DNA from: CAVSDF01 sp963726715 | GTDB lineage: Bacteria; Bacteroidota; Rhodothermia; Rhodothermales; BA12 | DNA: 64,000 nt | Reading direction: 5' to 3' | Assembly (NCBI GenBank): GCA_963726715.1 | Contig: CAVSDF010000010.1 | Coordinates: 1 to 64,000, forward strand | In this document: in pieces, positions 1-8,382 of the stretch | Position numbering within the stretch: the first letter of the stretch is position 1 | Layout: every line of letters starts with the position of its first letter | Program-made: the position numbers and the translations under genes | The notes under the pieces: model-generated | What the model was told of the DNA's origin: nothing | Seen by the model: the letters and a program-made list of their open reading frames with translations, nothing else | Database searches by the model: none

Positions 1-189
1 CTCTCCCTGCCAGCCTTGGTTCGGTTCGTATTGCTAGGATCGCGCGTGCGCGTCGCCCTGCCCGACGCATCGCAGCCCGGCCGCATGGCCGTCGTGACCT
101 TCCACCGCCCGCACCCGGCCAAAGAGGCCAAGCCGTACCAGGTGCGCGCCGCCCGTGACCTTCTCGCCCGCGCGGGCCTCACGCCCTGA
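1..189 (+). CDS. HicA-like toxin, C-terminal fragment (cut by window edge)
   Basis: The reading frame entering from the left edge ends at TGA 187-189. Its last residues (TFHRPHPAKEAKPYQVRAAR, then DLLARAGLTP) resemble the end of HicA mRNA-interferase toxins, where a basic segment is followed by a 'lr.iLrqaGl' helix. The catalytic His region (usually GSH) appears as GSRVRV, so the key His is not visible here. A HicB-like antitoxin frame begins 45 bp downstream, the usual hicA-hicB order. The start lies outside the window. Identification rests on this short tail and the neighbour, so it is moderate. Confidence 0.45.
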   Translation, partial: LSLPALVRFVLLGSRVRVALPDASQPGRMAVVTFHRPHPAKEAKPYQVRAARDLLARAGLTP

Positions 190-233
190 CAGGCAGCGCG
201 CCGCTCTCCCCCTCTTCAAACCCCCTTCGATCC

Positions 234-565
234 GTGACACACAAGGGATACACCGCGTCCGTCGTCTACTCCGACGAAGACGGATGCTTCGTCGGGCGCG
301 TCTCCGGCATCCGCGACACCGTAGGCTTCCACGGCGAGAGCGTGGCGGAGGTGCGCGCCGCGTTCGTCGAGGCCGTAGACGATTACCTCGCCTTCTCCGC
401 CCAGCTTGGGCAAGAGCCGGAGCGCCCGGCGTCGGGGCGCCTCGCGCTCCGGCTCCCGGCGGAGCTTCACCGGAGCGTTCGCGCGGCGGGACCGCGCGGG
501 CGGGCAAGAGCGTTAACGCCTTCATCGTGGAGCACCTTGAACGCGACGTGAGCGCCGACGCCTGA
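234..565 (+). CDS. hicB: HicB-family antitoxin, frameshifted near the C-terminus
   Basis: GTG start at 234. The N-terminal part (YSDEDGCFVGRVSGI, then AAFVEAVDDYLAF) is the typical degenerate RNase H-like HicB fold. A C-terminal ribbon-helix-helix segment, LALRLPAELH then GKSVNAFIVEHL, would bind the operator and repress the pair. The second half of that DNA-binding segment lies in another frame: near 480-500 one base appears to be missing, and the frame ending at TGA 563-565 completes the family pattern. HicB neutralises HicA and autoregulates the pair. The frameshift may be genuine decay or a sequence error; most genes in this element show the same problem. Confidence 0.7.
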
Positions 566-1843
566 GGCCCCGTCAACGCTCCGCCGTTACCTTCGCACGT
601 CGCGCGCCTCCCTCGGCAGCGGTCCCGTACGGCTTCGGCTTGGCGCTACCCCACGGCGCCGGGCCGGGGCCGGGCAGGATGGCGGTTGCGGCCGCCGCTT
701 CGCCGTCGTCGTAGGGCGCCCGTCACGGCCCGCCCGTGCATCGCCCCGGCCCGTGCTCACCCTCGCCACGTCGAGGCCGTGACGGGGCCGCAGCGGGCGA
801 GCGTGGGGCCGCTCCTTGTGGGTACGTTCGGACCGCGACCCCCTGCCCGGCGCCCTTTTTACGCGTTGCAACATTCGCAACGGGCGAGGAGGCGGGCCGC
901 GCCCCTTTTGGGTCCGGACCCCCTGTACCCCTGCCCGGCGTCGAGGTCGTCGCGCACGGCCCGGCGCCCTTTTTGTGTCCGGGACAGGCGAGACACCCCC
1001 GGCGCCGCCGTCGAGGTCGTCGTGATTGGCAACGGCCGCAGGTACAGTGAGCGAGAGTGAAGAAACGCGCCGTGTTCAGCCCCATGGTGTTCAGCCCCGG
1101 CACCCCGAACAGCCGCTCCGGCGACGGCCTTGCGGGCGCGCGTGAGGCGTCGGATCTGTCAGGTTGGCGGGCGCGTCGAGGTCGTCGTGAGCGCGCCCCG
1201 ATTACAGGTTCTTGCAGGTCGTCGCGCGTCCGCACGGCCTCGCCCTGGTGCCGCACCGGCCGCCCGGCGCCGACGTGCCTTCATGGGGTAATCCCGATGG
1301 CATGGGGTAGTCCCGGCTCCCCTCCCGGCGGGGCCGTTCGGGGGAGTGCATGGGATTCCCGCCCGGCAGGGGAGTGCATGGGATTCCCTCGCTCCGGGGC
1401 GTGCATGGGGTTACCGTCCGAACGGCGCGTGCATGGGGTTACCCATCGGCCCGCCCGGCTGGCATGGGGGTTCCTCGCTGGCATGGGGGTTCCACGGCGG
1501 CGCCGCGACGGGGTGCGCGTCGAGCACGTCGAGCACGTCGTGAACGGACGCGGCCCCGGCGCCGCATCGGGTACCGGGGCCGTGCCCTGTCAGCCGCCGG
1601 GGATCGCGTGAGAGAATCGGGGGCGCCGGGTGAACCCGCCCCGGTGGGGGCGGCTCCCCCTCCCGTCGCACCGGCACGCGCGCCGATGCGCAGCTCGTCA
1701 CGGGCGGAGTTTTGCCGGTTTTGCGGACCCGCTACGCGCGCGCGTGGAGCGTCCCGAAACTCCGAAATGCGCGACGCGTCGGCCCCCTTCAAACCTCCGA
1801 ACCTCCGACACGCGCGCCCGCGCGCGGGCCGATGCGCAGTTCG
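566..1843. other. 1.28-kb stretch without a convincing gene; repeat-rich
   Basis: No frame here shows a recognisable domain or coherent codon use; the open frames look like GC-driven artefacts. It holds several short direct repeats. CGTCGAGGTCGTCG recurs near 940, 1008 and 1172. Segments rich in CGGCGCCCTTTTT recur near 846 and 962. The CATGGG array at 1282-1490 is listed separately. A direct repeat GATGCGCAGYTCGTCACG occurs near 1684 and again near 1830. It separates the hicB remnant from the leftward gene module and could be a replication, transfer or regulatory region of the integrated element, but nothing proves that. Confidence 0.5.
1282..1490 (+). repeat. Array of eight CATGGG-centred direct repeats
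   Basis: CATGGG begins at 1282, 1301, 1349, 1377, 1404, 1432, 1463 and 1482, every copy in the same orientation. The four central copies share GTGCATGGG followed by RTTMCC and are spaced 28, 27 and 28 bp; the outer pairs are spaced 19 bp. Spacers differ and there is no common flanking palindrome, so this is not CRISPR. The regular spacing recalls iterons or a multimeric operator. It lies in gene-free DNA of the integrated element. Confidence 0.75.
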
Positions 1844-2444
1844 TCACGCGGCGCCCGGTGGCGCCCCGGTGGCCCGTGCCTCTGCCCGGCGACGTGCCCG
1901 GCGTTCACGCTCGGCACGGGCGAGGCGTACCCGCTCCCGGTCGCACGCGCGGCGGTAGCGCAGGTTTGCGCGCTCGGCAGCGACGGCGGCGCGGCGTTCT
2001 TCCGTCTCCCCACGTCGGATCGTGCGGGCGGCAATGAACATCCCGAAGCGTGCCGCCCCACGGGCGAGGTCGCGCGGGCGGTTGTCGTACTGCGACGCGT
2101 ACCGGATGCGGTGGCAGGTGCGGCAGGCGAAGGCGCGCGGCGGCACGGCCGGCACCCATCCCCGGCGCTCCATGCGGCGGAGGAAGGCGTACAGGTGCGC
2201 CCGGCGCGCGTCGCAGTAGGGGCAGACGAGGAAGGGGCGCCCGCTCTGCCCCCGCACGAGGTCCAGCAGGCACGTTCGCTGCGTGCCGTCGGTGTGGGAG
2301 ACGGTGGCCCGGATCGTGGCCCCCTCGCCCGGCGGCACGTCACAGTGCGGCGGCGTCAATGCGGGTGAAGTCGCCGTGGTACTCGAACCGGGGGAGGGCG
2401 CACGGGAGGCCACGGGCGCCGGTGCGGAAGTGGGGACGGTGCAT
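1844..2444 (-). CDS. Zinc-ribbon protein of the integrated element, one frameshift
   Basis: ATG at 2444 gives MHRPHFRTGARGLPC and continues to FEYHGDFTRIDAAA. The frame then ends at a TGA unless one surplus base near 2345 is removed, after which it continues CDVPPGEGATIRATV. The conserved part has two CxxC pairs, CPYC and CRTC, about 38 residues apart and followed by HRIRYASQ, suggesting a treble-clef or zinc-ribbon nucleic-acid-binding fold. The C-terminus is a long Arg/Ala-rich helix. No named family is recognised. It lies last in the leftward module, after the VRR-NUC gene. Function unknown; DNA or RNA binding is inferred only from the cysteines. Confidence 0.55.
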
Positions 2445-2616
2445 CGTCGTCGGGGTCGTTGTCGGCGGGCTGGAACGGACCTAAATCCTGTGCATCCTGG
2501 CCGGCGGGCGCGGCGCCGGATCGGCCTTCCCGGCACCGTGCGGGGCGATTTCGGGCGCTTCGGCGTGGGGGCGGTGTGGGGGCACGCGTCGACGTAAAAC
2601 GCGGGGTTTCGACGCA

Positions 2617-3100
2617 CTACGCGGGCACCGGATCGGGCGGCGCGTGGCGCCCGTCGAGGTAGTCGAGCACGGCGCGCGTCGCTTCATCGAAGCCGTAGAC
2701 GACGGCGACGGCCTGCCCCTCGGCAGCGAGCGCGTCAAGCCAGCCGCGCTGCACGGGCGAGAGCGAACCGGCGCGGCGGGTGCCGAAGAGCGTCGAGGCG
2801 CGCGGGCGTTTCAGTTCAATCCAGAGGGCGCCGTACGGCGTGCCGTTCGCGCCGTGCGGGCGACGGGCAGGCACACGTCAGGGACGCCGGGCCGGACGCC
2901 TTCGGCCTTCATCTTCGCCGCCGTGCGGGCGTCGCGCGCCCCGCCGTTCGGGATGGCGAAGAGCAAGGCGAGTTCGGGGCGGCGCCGCTCTGCATCGCGC
3001 GTGCCCAGCGGAAGAGCGCGGCCTGTTCGTCGTGTTCGGTCGGGGCGGCCGGGCGTGGCGGCGCCGTCGAGGCCGGGCGGCGGGGCGGACGGTCACGCAT
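2617..3100 (-). pseudogene. VRR-NUC-domain nuclease, broken by frameshifts
   Basis: Starting at ATG 3100, the protein begins with a proline-rich leader, then EHDEQAALFRWARAMQSG. It continues in a second frame with ELALLFAIPNGG and in a third with LWIELKRP, LSPVQRGWLDAL and GFDEATRAVLDYLDG, ending at TAG 2617-2619. Together these match the VRR-NUC fold: the IPNGG and IELKRP blocks supply the PD-(D/E)xK-type metal site. At least two indels interrupt the frame. VRR-NUC proteins of phages and satellites are structure-selective nucleases thought to act with replication proteins. The gene starts 27 bp after the ATPase gene ends, in the same direction. Confidence 0.7.
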
Positions 3101-3126
3101 CGGCGGCGGGGGTGAGGCGGCCGTGT

Positions 3127-4660
3127 TCACCCGCGCCGACGTGCGCGAGCGTGCGGGCGTGTGCGGACGTAGATCGTGCCGTCGGTGTCCACGCGGTGCA
3201 CGCGCCCCAACTCCCCGTCGAGTCTCACCCGGCGCCCGGTGACGTAGGGCGAGGGCAGCAGCGGCGGGCCGTCGTGCGCACCGTCGCCGGTCGCATCCGT
3301 TGGAACCCCACGTTCCACCCCGTTCCAAGACGTTCCACCGGAGGCCGGGGAGGCGTGGAACGGTGGAACGTTGGAACGTGGGGGCACGGGACGTTCCAAC
3401 GTTCCACGTTCCACCGGCACACGTTCCAGCGCTCCACCCGCGCCTTGCTCCCGCTCAATCACGCGGCGAACCTGCGTGTGCGAGATGCCGAAGCGGTCGC
3501 CGATGGCCCGCATCGAATGCCCGTCCGCGTGAAGGGCGCAGATTTCGACGTCACGCACCGACCGTTCGCCCTCGGTGGGCTCCCGCAGTAGGCTTGCCTC
3601 GTCTGCGTAGCCCACGTGCTCGAAGCCCAGCAGCGCACCGGTCTTGGCGAGGCGGTACGTGAGCACGTTGTCGGCGCCGTGCTCTACTTCCTCGCTCCGG
3701 CACTTGATCTGCTTCACGTAGCGCCCGGCGGCGTCGGTCGGCATCGTGCCGATGGCGACGATGGAGTCGCAGAGGTTGGCGATGTGCGACGACCCTTGAA
3801 GGTCGGTCCATGTGAGCGGTTCGGCGCCCCGCCGCTTGGGCGTGTGCGCGAGCACGACAAGGGCGAGGCCGTGGCGCCGCTTGATGTCGTTGAGTGCCTT
3901 CATGAGCGGCAGGGCGTCCTTCGCTTCCTGCGTCTGCGATTTGAGCGCGGTGATGTTGTCCACGATCACGACGCGGGCGCCGTGCTCGATCACGAGGCGT
4001 TCGATGTCCTCGAAGAGAGCATCTTCCCAGCTTCCTTCCACGTCGCTGTCGGCGGCGATTTCGACGCGGTAGAGGGACGGGGCGAAGGGATGGTGCGCGC
4101 CGTCGTCGTCGCGGTAGCGGCGGAGGAATTGCCGGTCGGAGAGTTCGAAGTCGAGGTAGAGGACGGGTTGCGGTGTCGGCGCGTCGAAGGGTCCGAAGGG
4201 CACGCCGCGCGTGATACTGTCGGCGAGTTGGACGGCGTACGCGGACTTGCCGACGTTCTGCGTGGCGAACAGCATGGTGAGTTCGCCTTCGTAGACGAGG
4301 GAGCCGTGAAGGCGTGCCGCAGGGGGCCGGGCGGCAGCATCGGTCAGCCACACCCCAGCAGGCTTGGCGAGCAGCAGGGGCGCGCGAGGCGCGGCGTTCT
4401 CGCCACCCTCCCCACGGGTGCGGCGACGGGTAGGGCGCGGCGTGCCTGGTGCCGCGCGCGGCGATGGCTCGGGAAGCCGGCCGGTCTTGGCGTCGAAGAG
4501 GTGGCGGGCGTAGGGCACGTTCTCGTTCGGGGTGCTTGCCCTTGCCGAAGCGGTCGACCACGGCCGCGTCGAGGGCGGCGCGCGTGTCGTCGTAGTCGGC
4601 GCCGTCGTCGGTGACGCGGCGCGCGTAGTCGTCGGCGAGCGTGGCGAGAGGGTCGTTCAT
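3127..4660 (-). CDS. RecA-like (RepA/AAA_25-type) ATPase with C-terminal HTH, one frameshift
   Basis: The best start is ATG 4660 (MNDPLATLADDYARRV), overlapping the upstream stop as ATGA. The frame must skip one surplus base near 4525 to join NVPYARHLFDAKTG and the main 460-residue frame. The NTPase core has a Walker A of the form FATQNVGKSAYAVQLA, a Walker B-like VVIVDNITAL and a later VVLAHTPKRRG. This is the arrangement of RepA-like hexameric helicase or AAA_25 proteins of plasmids, phages and mobilisable elements. A C-terminal HTH (MRAIGDRFGISHTQVRRVI) follows, then a low-complexity tail encoded by GTTCCA repeats. Likely role: initiator or helicase for element replication. Confidence 0.72.
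3300..3430. repeat. Cluster of GTTCCA/TGGAAC hexamers inside the ATPase gene
   Basis: About eleven copies of GTTCCA (seven) or its complement TGGAAC (four) lie in 130 bp, many extended to ACGTTCCA or TGGAACGT. They fall in the low-complexity tail of the ATPase gene after its HTH. Both orientations occur, so local hairpins are possible. In-gene clusters like this are typical of origins recognised by the encoded initiator, although simple repeat expansion in an unconstrained linker is an equally good explanation. Confidence 0.6.
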
Positions 4661-4923
4661 CGGTCCTGCCCGTGCTCGGGTGTCGAGGTGGCGGCGGTGC
4701 GCGTCCTGTCGAGGATGCGGCGGCGGCGTTCGTCTTCGCGCCCGTGGCGTTCTCCGGCGGCGAGTCCGTCGTTGGAGGCGATGCAGCCCAGCGAGACGAA
4801 GTAGCCAACGAGGTAGGCGTCGGCGCGTCGGCGGGTTTGCTCGGCAGCGTCGGCGCCGCGCATCGTCTCGTCATCGAAGCACGCGAGCGCGAGGGCGTCG
4901 GGTGTGAGGCGGTCGGTCGTCAT
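4657..4923 (-). CDS. Hypothetical 88-residue protein of the integrated element
   Basis: An intact small frame starting MTTDRLTPDALALACFDD. Its start overlaps the stop of the HTH gene (ATGA at 4920-4923) and its stop overlaps the ATPase start (ATGA at 4657-4660), so all three are probably translationally coupled. The middle (RRRADAYLVGYFVSLGCIAS) is mildly hydrophobic and the C-terminus is charged. No family recognised. Unlike its neighbours it needs no frame correction. Confidence 0.55.
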   Translation of the reverse strand: MTTDRLTPDALALACFDDETMRGADAAEQTRRRADAYLVGYFVSLGCIASNDGLAAGERHGREDERRRRILDRTRTAATSTPEHGQDR

Positions 4924-5440
4924 CGCGGTCCCTCCGCCACGGCGGCAGCGGCCGGGCGCGTGGCGCGGGGATTGGTGCCGGTGGCGCGGGGGTTCGTCCC
5001 CTCGCCCTCGGGTTCGTCTTGCGTTCGCGTGGCCCGGCCCGGCGCGTACTGGACCGGCGCGTGCGCGGCGAGGTGCCAGCGGCGGCGGCGCGCACGAATG
5101 CGTCCACGGTGTCGGGTGGAAGCGCCGCTGTCCACCGATCCACAGCGGGGCGGAGGCGCCCGGCGGCCACGTGACGTTCGACGGTGCGCGTGGAGACGCC
5201 GAGACGGGCCGCCACGCCCGGCAGCGACAGCAGGGCGCCCGGTGGATCGGGGGCGGCGCCGGGGCCGTGACGGGCGGTGTGAGGGCCAACGCCGGCCCGC
5301 TCGGGCGGCGGAGTCGAGTAGGCGCGCGGCGAGGTCGAAGACGTGCGCGCGAGTCTCGGGTAGAGCGCGGCGAGGCGCGCGTCGAACGGGTCGCCGGAGG
5401 GCGGCGAGGCGCCGTGTAGCTCGTGGGTGAGGGGAGGCAT
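4920..5440 (-). CDS. Helix-turn-helix DNA-binding protein, several frameshifts
   Basis: ATG at 5440 (MPPLTHELHGASPPSGDPFD). The clear domain is a MerR/excisionase-like HTH: LLSLPGVAARLGVSTRTVERHVAAGRLR, then PLWIGGQRRFHP in a neighbouring frame, then DTVDAFVRAA. At least two opposite indels are needed to read this as one domain, with others probable upstream. The frame ending at TGA 4920-4922 is preferred because that stop overlaps the next start. It heads the leftward module, so it may be its regulator or an initiator accessory protein. Confidence 0.55.
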
Positions 5441-5500
5441 GGGCCGCCGGGGGAAGCGGGCCGGGCGCGGGGTGCACGGGTCACCGGAGCGGCGGCAAAG

Positions 5501-5541
5501 AAGAACCCCGCCCCCCGGAGCTACTCAGGAGGCGGGGTCTT
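5501..5541 (-). terminator. Stem-loop terminator reading leftward
   Basis: The arm AAGAACCCCGCC at 5501-5512 pairs, with one bulge, with GGCGGGGTCTT at 5531-5541. Read on the minus strand the stem is followed by a T-rich run (TTCTTCTTT). It lies upstream of the HTH gene and downstream of the leftward AT-rich cassette, so it would end transcripts from that cassette and insulate the replication-like module. Confidence 0.55.
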
Positions 5542-6038
5542 CCGCGTGAAACCGGCCCGGGGCCGATCTGAAAGTCGAGGTAGGTCCGGGTAGCTCTATC
5601 CGGTGGGGAAAGGCTACCGGTTGAGCGCGCACTCAGGGCGAGGACACGCAGCGTGTCCGGCGTGTCTTCCTCGTGTTCCGGTCGTGTCTTTTGCGTGTCT
5701 GTCCGGCTACGCGCCGCTTACGAGGTCGGGACGAGAGCACAGAGGCCGTCGAAGCCTGTGTACCACTCGGGTAGGTGATCGACGCCGGTCAGTAGACGAT
5801 GAAGACGCTTGATGGCCTTGCGCACGCTCGCCCTCGCCAAGTTCGGCGCCCGTCAGTCCAAGCCGATCCCGGTCCCGGTTGAGGGCCGCATCGAAGTCCG
5901 GCAACATGGCGAGGTCAGGGATTCCGCGCCAGCACATCGGCGGCACGGGCGAGATGGCGCCACGCTTGGGAGCGGTCTGTGCTGACAGGTGTAATTTGTT
6001 TTTGTTCGGACGTATTGTCTGTGGTGCTCCCGCGCCTA
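5542..6038 (-). other. Possible decayed leftward gene between AT-rich cassette and terminator
   Basis: No intact gene. On the minus strand, neighbouring frames together give protein-like pieces: WRHLARAADVLARNP, DLAMLPDFDAALNRDRD, and RKAIKRLHRLLTGV followed by DHLPEWYTGFDGLCALV, which stops at about 5729. Joining them needs several frame changes. It could be a broken gene that ended at the 5501-5541 terminator. No family recognised; composition returns to high GC here, unlike the DNA just to its right. Confidence 0.25.
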
Positions 6039-6362
6039 TTATAATCCACATGGATAATGACTCGCATATGAAGTATAGCAGCAATGCATCCCGATGAATA
6101 TCCGATACGGCCCAAGCGGATGTATTCGACTGCTGGCCTTGCCAAAAGAGCCTGAATCAAGCCATACGAATGCCCTTTGACACAGATACAAAATACATAT
6201 CCCTGAGTCTTGAAGTCCTATGGCTGAAATATCTGACAGACCTTTCAGATCACCAAGGTCTTGAAGTTTTACGTAATCTGTTATTTTTTTGGCTTCCCGA
6301 GACGAAAAAGAAGTCTCTCGTATGGATCTTCGATTTTCGAGGGTAAACCATTTATTTTCCAA
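6039..6362 (-). CDS. Hypothetical protein of AT-rich cassette (second gene)
   Basis: ATG 6362 gives a 107-residue frame (MENKWFTLENRRSIRETSF...) whose start overlaps the end of the preceding gene by 11 bp. The DNA is markedly AT-rich compared with everything around it. The first 75 residues look like a normal soluble protein; the last 30, rich in His, Cys and Tyr, may be out of frame, because another frame there (LLLYFICESLSMWIIIGAG) looks equally protein-like. No family recognised. Paired overlapping small genes of foreign composition are common for toxin-antitoxin, immunity or phage-defence modules, but no motif supports any of these. Confidence 0.45.
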   Translation of the reverse strand: MENKWFTLENRRSIRETSFSSREAKKITDYVKLQDLGDLKGLSDISAIGLQDSGICILYLCQRAFVWLDSGSFGKASSRIHPLGPYRIFIGMHCCYTSYASHYPCGL

Positions 6363-6657
6363 CAGCGTACATGCTTATACATTCTTTCGCCCACTTGTCG
6401 TAGCATTCGTCAATAATATATTCTGATTCTAACATTTTGAAATAGTATGACCCAAGTAACTTTTCGCACAGGAATAAACATACATAATAAATGTCTGAGT
6501 CGGTTGTGTCGTAACGATTCTTGAGAATATTTACGCCCTCAGACACCTTCAAACTCTTTGCCCTTGACCAATTGAACATGAGTCCTGCGTGCAAATCGGC
6601 AGGAAGCCTTTGAGTGGCGTCCGGTCGAGGCGGCGCCTTAAAGTCGAATTCTTCCAT
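6352..6657 (-). CDS. Hypothetical protein of AT-rich cassette (first gene)
   Basis: ATG 6657 gives a 101-residue protein (MEEFDFKAPPRPDATQRLP...). The first 25 residues are encoded by ordinary GC-rich DNA; from NWSRAKSLKVSEGVNIL on, the DNA turns AT-rich. The rest (DSDIYYVCLFLCEKLLGSYY, then LESEYIIDECYDKWAKECI) looks like an alpha-helical soluble protein with several Cys and Tyr. The composition switch inside the reading frame suggests a recombination junction near 6580. No recognised family. It faces away from the excisionase/integrase genes, with a shared upstream region at 6658-6752. Confidence 0.5.
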   Translation of the reverse strand: MEEFDFKAPPRPDATQRLPADLHAGLMFNWSRAKSLKVSEGVNILKNRYDTTDSDIYYVCLFLCEKLLGSYYFKMLESEYIIDECYDKWAKECISMYAVGK

Positions 6658-6752
6658 GGCCGGGAGTGTTTGTACGCCTGCCCAACATACCGCGCGTGTT
6701 GCTTTCTGTCAACAGACACGCTACCTTCGCAGGACGATTTCACCCCCGCCCG

Positions 6753-7010
6753 ATGCCACAGCCCAGAGTCATTACCCCCGCCGAAGCCGCCCGCGTGAAG
6801 GGCTGCACGCGGCAGGCCATTCACGGCGCCCTCAGCCGTGGACGGCTCACGGAGTACCGCACGGGTCACGTGCGCCTCGTCGTGCTCGATGCGCTCTTCG
6901 ACGCCTACGCCGTGCGCGAGACGGGCGGGCGGGCGCACCGCTCGTTCGTCGCCGGGACCGGCGCCACGGCCCCCACCGATGCGGCGCCCGGCGACGGGGC
7001 GGAGGTCTGA
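6753..7010 (+). CDS. Excisionase-like HTH protein
   Basis: ATG 6753 encodes about 85 residues. An N-terminal MerR-like winged HTH is visible: ITPAEAARVKGCTRQAIHGA, then LSRGRLTEYRTGHVRLVVLDALFDAY. The size, fold and position 1 bp before the integrase start fit an excisionase or integrase regulator. It is one of the few intact genes in the element. Alternative: a phage-type transcriptional regulator. Confidence 0.65.
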   Translation: MPQPRVITPAEAARVKGCTRQAIHGALSRGRLTEYRTGHVRLVVLDALFDAYAVRETGGRAHRSFVAGTGATAPTDAAPGDGAEV

Positions 7011-7011
7011 C

Positions 7012-8318
7012 ATGGCCACCTTGAACCCACGCTACGGCCCGGCTGACAAGAACGGACGGAAGCCTTTGAAAGGGTACTACGGCGTCTTCTACGACCCACC
7101 GGCGGCCCCGGCCGGAAGGAATTCCCCTCGGCTCGAAGGACGAATCGGCCGCCCGCGCCCGGCTTGTCGAGCTGGAGCGCAAGCACGCGCACGGGGAGTT
7201 CGACCCGTGGACGGACCGGCCGCTCTGGTTCGCGGAAGGGCGCCACGGTGACGGCGGAGGAAGCCTTCGCGCCTTCCTGCGGAGCCGGGCGCAGACGGGC
7301 AGCGAAGCCGGCGTCGGCCAACTACCGGCGGCAGTGGGGCTGTTCGTGCGCCATCGCTCCCGCCGGGCTTCATGCTCGCCCACGTGGAGCGTCGCCACGT
7401 CGAGGCGTTCGCGCGTGCGTGCGTGGCGCAAGGGCGCGCGGCCGGTGACCGTGCGCTCGTACCTCAACCGGGTCCGCATCTTCGCGGCATGGTGCGTGGC
7501 CGAAGGGATGCGCCGCCGAAGGACTCGCCCCGGTGGCCGCACCGACATGCGCGCGGCAAGCGGGCGCGCATCGAGACGGCGCCGAAGTTTTTCACGGAAG
7601 ACGAACTTAGCCCAGCTCGTCGCCGCTCATCGAAGCCGACGTGGCCGCGAAGGGCGCGCGCGCCGGTCACGTGGATCGGTGCTTGCTGCGACGCGGTGCC
7701 CTTCACGGCGCGCACCGGGCTTCGCCTCGGCGAAGTGTGCGCGCTCCGGTGGCGCGACGTACACCTTGCGCGCCGAAGGGCGGGGGAGGCTCGTTCGCGC
7801 GCGTCGTCAACTCAGAGGAGCACACGACCAAGAGCGGGCGCGAACGGCGGTGCCGCTCGTCGGCGAAGCCCTACGCCGTGCTCCGTCGTCGCCGCGCGGG
7901 CGCCGGGCGCCGATGCCCCGGCGTTCGTCTTCCCGGCGCGCGGCGGCGGGATGCTGGCCGGCGATTACCTCTCCCGGCGCTTCCGCGCGCTACGTGCGCG
8001 CGGCGCGGCTGCGGGACGGGGACCACCACAACTTCCACAGCCTCCGGCACACCTTCGGCACGCACGCGGTCAGCCGGGGCGTGGACGTGTACCGGCTCAA
8101 AGAGATCATGGGGCACGCCTCAATCGAGGTGACGCAGCGGTACGCGCGGCTGCGTCCGCGTGACCTGTCTCGACGCGATGGAGCGGGCGTTCGGCGGGCG
8201 ATGGAGCGCCCCTGCGGAGCGTGTCAACGTGGCAGAAAACGGCGGCAGTGTGGACCATGTACGGACCGGATTTCGGACGCTTGCTCGTAAGCCCTTGCTG
8301 TCAAAGGGAGTTGCGTGA
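7012..8318 (+). pseudogene. int: Tyrosine recombinase (integrase), multiple frameshifts
   Basis: ATG 7012 (MATLNPRYGPADKNGRKPLK) to TGA 8316-8318, about 435 codons if indels are corrected. N-terminal arm-binding and SAM-like regions (AHVERRHVEAFARA, VTVRSYLNRVRIFAAWCVAEG) precede the catalytic domain. Arg I lies in FTARTGLRLGEVCALRW, the HxLRH box in HNFHSLRHTFGTHA, and the last His plus Tyr nucleophile in IMGHASIEVTQRYA. The residues are all present but spread over three frames; I count at least five indels, so as written it cannot make a full protein. It ends 12 bp before the attR core, the usual int-att arrangement. Confidence 0.85.
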
Positions 8319-8330
8319 ACGGGGTGTAGG

Positions 8331-8377
8331 TCACTCGTAATGAACAGGTCAGCAGTTCGAATCTGCTTATCGGCTCC
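8331..8377 (+). other. attR: displaced 3' half of a tRNA-Thr gene
   Basis: From the anticodon loop (CTCGTAA, anticodon CGU) on, the sequence reads as the 3' part of a tRNA. There is a TGAAC 3' anticodon stem, variable loop AGGTC, T-arm AGCAG-TTCGAAT-CTGCT, acceptor strand TATCGGC and discriminator T. The 5' half is missing; upstream lies the integrase 3' end. The left anticodon stem reads GGTCA where GTTCA would pair, marking the crossover near 8330. This is the classical scar of integration into a tRNA 3' end, so the intact, reconstituted tRNA-Thr should lie left of position 1. Confidence 0.85.
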
Positions 8378-8382
8378 CCCGA

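Noticed and set aside
1282..1490. CRISPR array
   Set aside because: Repeat core is only 6-15 bp, spacers vary from 13 to 42 bp and no cas gene is nearby.
566..1840. Protein-coding genes in the gap after hicB
   Set aside because: Several open frames of 100-200 codons exist on both strands, but none has protein-like composition or a motif, and they overlap short direct repeats.
5501..5600. tRNA-like cloverleaf near the HTH gene
   Set aside because: There is a stem-loop but no T-loop consensus or acceptor pairing; a leftward terminator explains it better.
8331..8377. Complete tRNA gene
   Set aside because: Only the anticodon loop to acceptor end is present; upstream sequence is the integrase 3' end and cannot form D-arm or acceptor stem.
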